Positions 61,646 to 64,000 of a DNA stretch of 64,000 bases are shown in pieces. The notes below the pieces were generated by a model. It was not told the origin of the DNA, did not search any database, and was given only the letters and a program-made list of their open reading frames with translations. The number at the start of each line of letters is the position of its first letter. Positions within the stretch are counted from its first letter, which is position 1. Made by a program: the position numbers and the translations under genes. Source of the DNA: an uncultured Phocaeicola sp. (GTDB lineage: Bacteria; Bacteroidota; Bacteroidia; Bacteroidales; Bacteroidaceae); the NCBI GenBank assembly GCA_948566455.1, contig CAOYQO010000009.1, positions 1 to 64,000 of the forward strand. Direction: 5' to 3'.

Positions 61646-64000
61646 ATGAAAAATAAAATATTAGCTTTGACAATACTTGCTTTTACAAGTATGAATGCCA
61701 TGGCACAGGAAGAAGTTAATGTGACTGGTAAGGTGGTTGATAAGGTAGGAAACCCGGTATCGGGAGCTGCCGTGTCTGTATTGGGGCAACCACTTACTAT
61801 GGTATCGACAGACGTTATGGGAAATTTTACAATTTCAGTATCAAAGGATGCTCAGCTTTGGATTCAGACGCCGTATGATGCAAAAAAAGTAGTAAAGGCG
61901 GAAATGGATAAAAAGATGACTGTTATAATGGATTTCTTTTCGAATAAAGTGAATTACGGTTTTGGATTGGAACAGACCTATACTGAGTCGACGGGAGCAG
62001 CTTCTACTGTTTATAGTGATGATATTGCAACTAGATCTTCATATACCGTAGGTAATTCATTGTACGGCAATGTGCTCGGATTGACTACTATGCAAAAAAC
62101 GGGAACCATGTGGGAGCAAATACCTTCTATGTTCATTCGTGGGCAAAAAAGTTTAAATGGTAATAATGGTATATTGCTGGTAGTTGATGGTTTGGAGCGT
62201 GATAACGCTTATCAAGTTTTACGTTATCTTACACCGGAAGAGGTGGAGTCCGTAACGGTTTTGCGTGATGCAGCTGCAGTGGCTCTTTATGGTTATAAAG
62301 GAGCGAATGGAGTAGTGAATATCGTAACGAAGCGTGGATTATATAAGAAGCGTGAAATAAGTTTTGCTTATGATCATGGTTTTACTTATCAAAATCGTTT
62401 ACCCGAAATGTCGGATTCGTATACTTATGCTAGAGCCATGAATGAGGCATTGGCTAATGATGGAAAAGCTGCTAAATATAGTCAGAATGAATTGAATGCT
62501 TTCAAAAGTGGCAAATATCCTTATTATTATCCCAATGTCAATTGGTGGGATGAGGTGTTCCGTGAAAGAGGATCATCAGATATTGCAACTTTAACTTTTC
62601 GTGGAGGCGCTTCTAAATTGCGTTATTATACAATGTTGAATTTGCAAAACGGTCGTGGCTTTTATAAAAATGCCAATGAGAATGATGGTTATTCAACTCA
62701 AGAGAAGTATTCTAAAGCAAATTTTCGTAGTAATTTGGATATTGATTTGACTCCTAAGACTAAAATGCAGGTAAATATTATGGGGATGTTAAATGAATTT
62801 AGTCGTCCGGGATATGGTTCTGATAATTTGATTGGAAAATTATATATGACTCCATCTGCGGCATTTCCTATTCGTACAGAAAATGGTTTGTGGGGTGGTA
62901 ATGCAACATGGGATGGATATAATAATCCAGTTGCATTGGCTCAGGGTCGCGGTTATTCCAAGGGACATACATTGGGGTTGTGGGCAGATATGAGCTTAAG
63001 ACAGGATTTGTCTTCTATTACGAAAGGTTTAGGAGCCTCTTTTCGTATGGGATATGATAATGTTGCTTCTTATTGGGAGGATCATTGCAAAGATTATGCG
63101 TATGGAAGTACTGTTGTGACAGAATGGAAAAATGGTGAACCGAGTGCTTTTTCCGAATATACAGGTGGCTCGGACAGTGAGATGAAAGGAGGAAGTAAAC
63201 TTGATTGGCAGTATCGTTCTTTCAATTTTATGGCAAATGTGGACTGGAAGCGTCAGTTTGGAGAACATAAAGTATATACAACATTGATGTATACTTATAA
63301 ATATGACAATAATGCCAATATAAACTCTAATCTTTATCATTGCAATTGGTCATGGTATACGCATTATGGGTATAAAAATCGTTATTTCTTCGATTTTGCA
63401 TTAGTAAACTCAGCGTCTAATTTATTGGAAACAGGAAATCAATGGCATATTTCTCCTACAGTAGGACTTGCTTGGGTTGCATCTAATGAAAGTTTATTGA
63501 ATAATTATTCATGGCTGAATTTCTTGAAGTTACGTGCTTCATTCGGCGTTATTAATACGGATAATATTCCTTATAACGGATATTGGTATGAAACCATGAA
63601 CGGAAGTGGTGGTGGATATCCTATCCAAGATAATTTTAGTAATGGTGGAAGTTGGCAGGAAGGTCAATTGCCCTCAATAAATGGTACAACAGAAAAAGCG
63701 TATAAATATAATGTCGGTCTGGATGCTACTTTATTTGGTGGTCTAACGTTGACAGCTGACGCTTTTTATGAAAAGCGTCAAGATATTTGGGTATATACAG
63801 GTGGTAAGAATTCGTCAATATTGGGTGCAACAGCTTCTTATGCTAATGCTGGTGTGGTTGATAGTAAAGGTTTGGAATTTGGAGCAAATTATATAAAAAG
63901 CTTAGGTAAGGTTCGTTTCAATTTTGGGGGAACATTTACTTTAACTAAGAATAAAATTGTAGAGCAGTTGGAAGAACCGAAAGCTTATGAGTATCTTCGT
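61646..64000 (+). CDS. second SusC-like transporter of PUL 2 (truncated by the window end)
   Basis: An open frame of 785 codons from ATG 61646 with no stop before the window ends. It begins MKNKILALTILAFTSMNAMAQ, a signal peptide, then a carboxypeptidase-like domain (VTGKVVDKVGNPVSGAAVSV). The plug motif is divergent: RDAAAVALYGYKGANGVVNI in place of the usual DASATAIYGSRGANG. The barrel region follows. It starts 34 bases after SusD, so the operon reads SusC-SusD-SusC; a second SusD would be expected just beyond the window. Confidence 0.9.
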   Translation, partial: MKNKILALTILAFTSMNAMAQEEVNVTGKVVDKVGNPVSGAAVSVLGQPLTMVSTDVMGNFTISVSKDAQLWIQTPYDAKKVVKAEMDKKMTVIMDFFSNKVNYGFGLEQTYTESTGAASTVYSDDIATRSSYTVGNSLYGNVLGLTTMQKTGTMWEQIPSMFIRGQKSLNGNNGILLVVDGLERDNAYQVLRYLTPEEVESVTVLRDAAAVALYGYKGANGVVNIVTKRGLYKKREISFAYDHGFTYQNRLPEMSDSYTYARAMNEALANDGKAAKYSQNELNAFKSGKYPYYYPNVNWWDEVFRERGSSDIATLTFRGGASKLRYYTMLNLQNGRGFYKNANENDGYSTQEKYSKANFRSNLDIDLTPKTKMQVNIMGMLNEFSRPGYGSDNLIGKLYMTPSAAFPIRTENGLWGGNATWDGYNNPVALAQGRGYSKGHTLGLWADMSLRQDLSSITKGLGASFRMGYDNVASYWEDHCKDYAYGSTVVTEWKNGEPSAFSEYTGGSDSEMKGGSKLDWQYRSFNFMANVDWKRQFGEHKVYTTLMYTYKYDNNANINSNLYHCNWSWYTHYGYKNRYFFDFALVNSASNLLETGNQWHISPTVGLAWVASNESLLNNYSWLNFLKLRASFGVINTDNIPYNGYWYETMNGSGGGYPIQDNFSNGGSWQEGQLPSINGTTEKAYKYNVGLDATLFGGLTLTADAFYEKRQDIWVYTGGKNSSILGATASYANAGVVDSKGLEFGANYIKSLGKVRFNFGGTFTLTKNKIVEQLEEPKAYEYLR

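Overview
The window looks like chromosomal DNA of a gut Bacteroidales species of the Bacteroides/Phocaeicola type (possibly P. vulgatus or P. dorei; the species cannot be fixed from sequence alone). The grounds are SusC/SusD pairs, hybrid two-component sensors (HTCS), a NigD-like lipoprotein, an anaerobic sulfatase-maturating enzyme, and many start regions preceded by the Bacteroides -7 box TAnnTTTG instead of E. coli-type promoters.

Layout. 1-5186 (minus strand) is a housekeeping run transcribed leftward: PASTA protein, RluA-family pseudouridine synthase, D-Ala-D-Ala ligase, acyltransferase, then a NigD-like lipoprotein and a rhodanese lipoprotein. 5336-7027 holds a ThrE-type exporter and an RRM protein that converge on a 31-bp perfect inverted repeat. 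7293-27183 is a complete polysaccharide utilisation locus (PUL 1): HTCS regulator, two-domain esterase, SusC, SusD, then a sulfatase-GH20-GH2-GH29 operon. This gene set fits sulfated, fucosylated host glycans such as mucin O-glycans. 27430-33744 holds a membrane-bound propeller/HTH regulator, a class A acid phosphatase, a phosphate-selective-type porin and the radical SAM sulfatase-maturating enzyme that should activate the Ser-type sulfatase of PUL 1.

33923-46759 is core genome: rpmH (51 codons), efp, a glycosyltransferase, radC, a MIP18-family protein, lpxH, ackA-pta divergent from a LrgA/LrgB pair, two acyl/aminoacyl-transferase-like genes, folP-cdaA, and murF. 46760-52045 holds a 22-bp-period tandem repeat, a BNR_4 propeller protein beside a GH105-DUF2264 fusion (a possible uronic-acid depolymerisation pair), and a membrane metallopeptidase-like DUF3810 protein. 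52262-64000 is the start of PUL 2: an HTCS, SusC, SusD and a second SusC that runs off the window.

Most noteworthy: two intergenic arrays with the same 22-bp period but unrelated sequence; the PUL 2 HTCS, whose sensor half is AT-rich like its SusC/D while its kinase/regulator half is not; a 20-bp palindrome carrying two opposed -7 boxes between pta and lrgA; the lipobox-plus-transmembrane regulator at 27430; and the GH105-DUF2264 fusion next to a BNR_4 protein. No tRNA, rRNA, CRISPR array, insertion sequence or phage gene was recognised.
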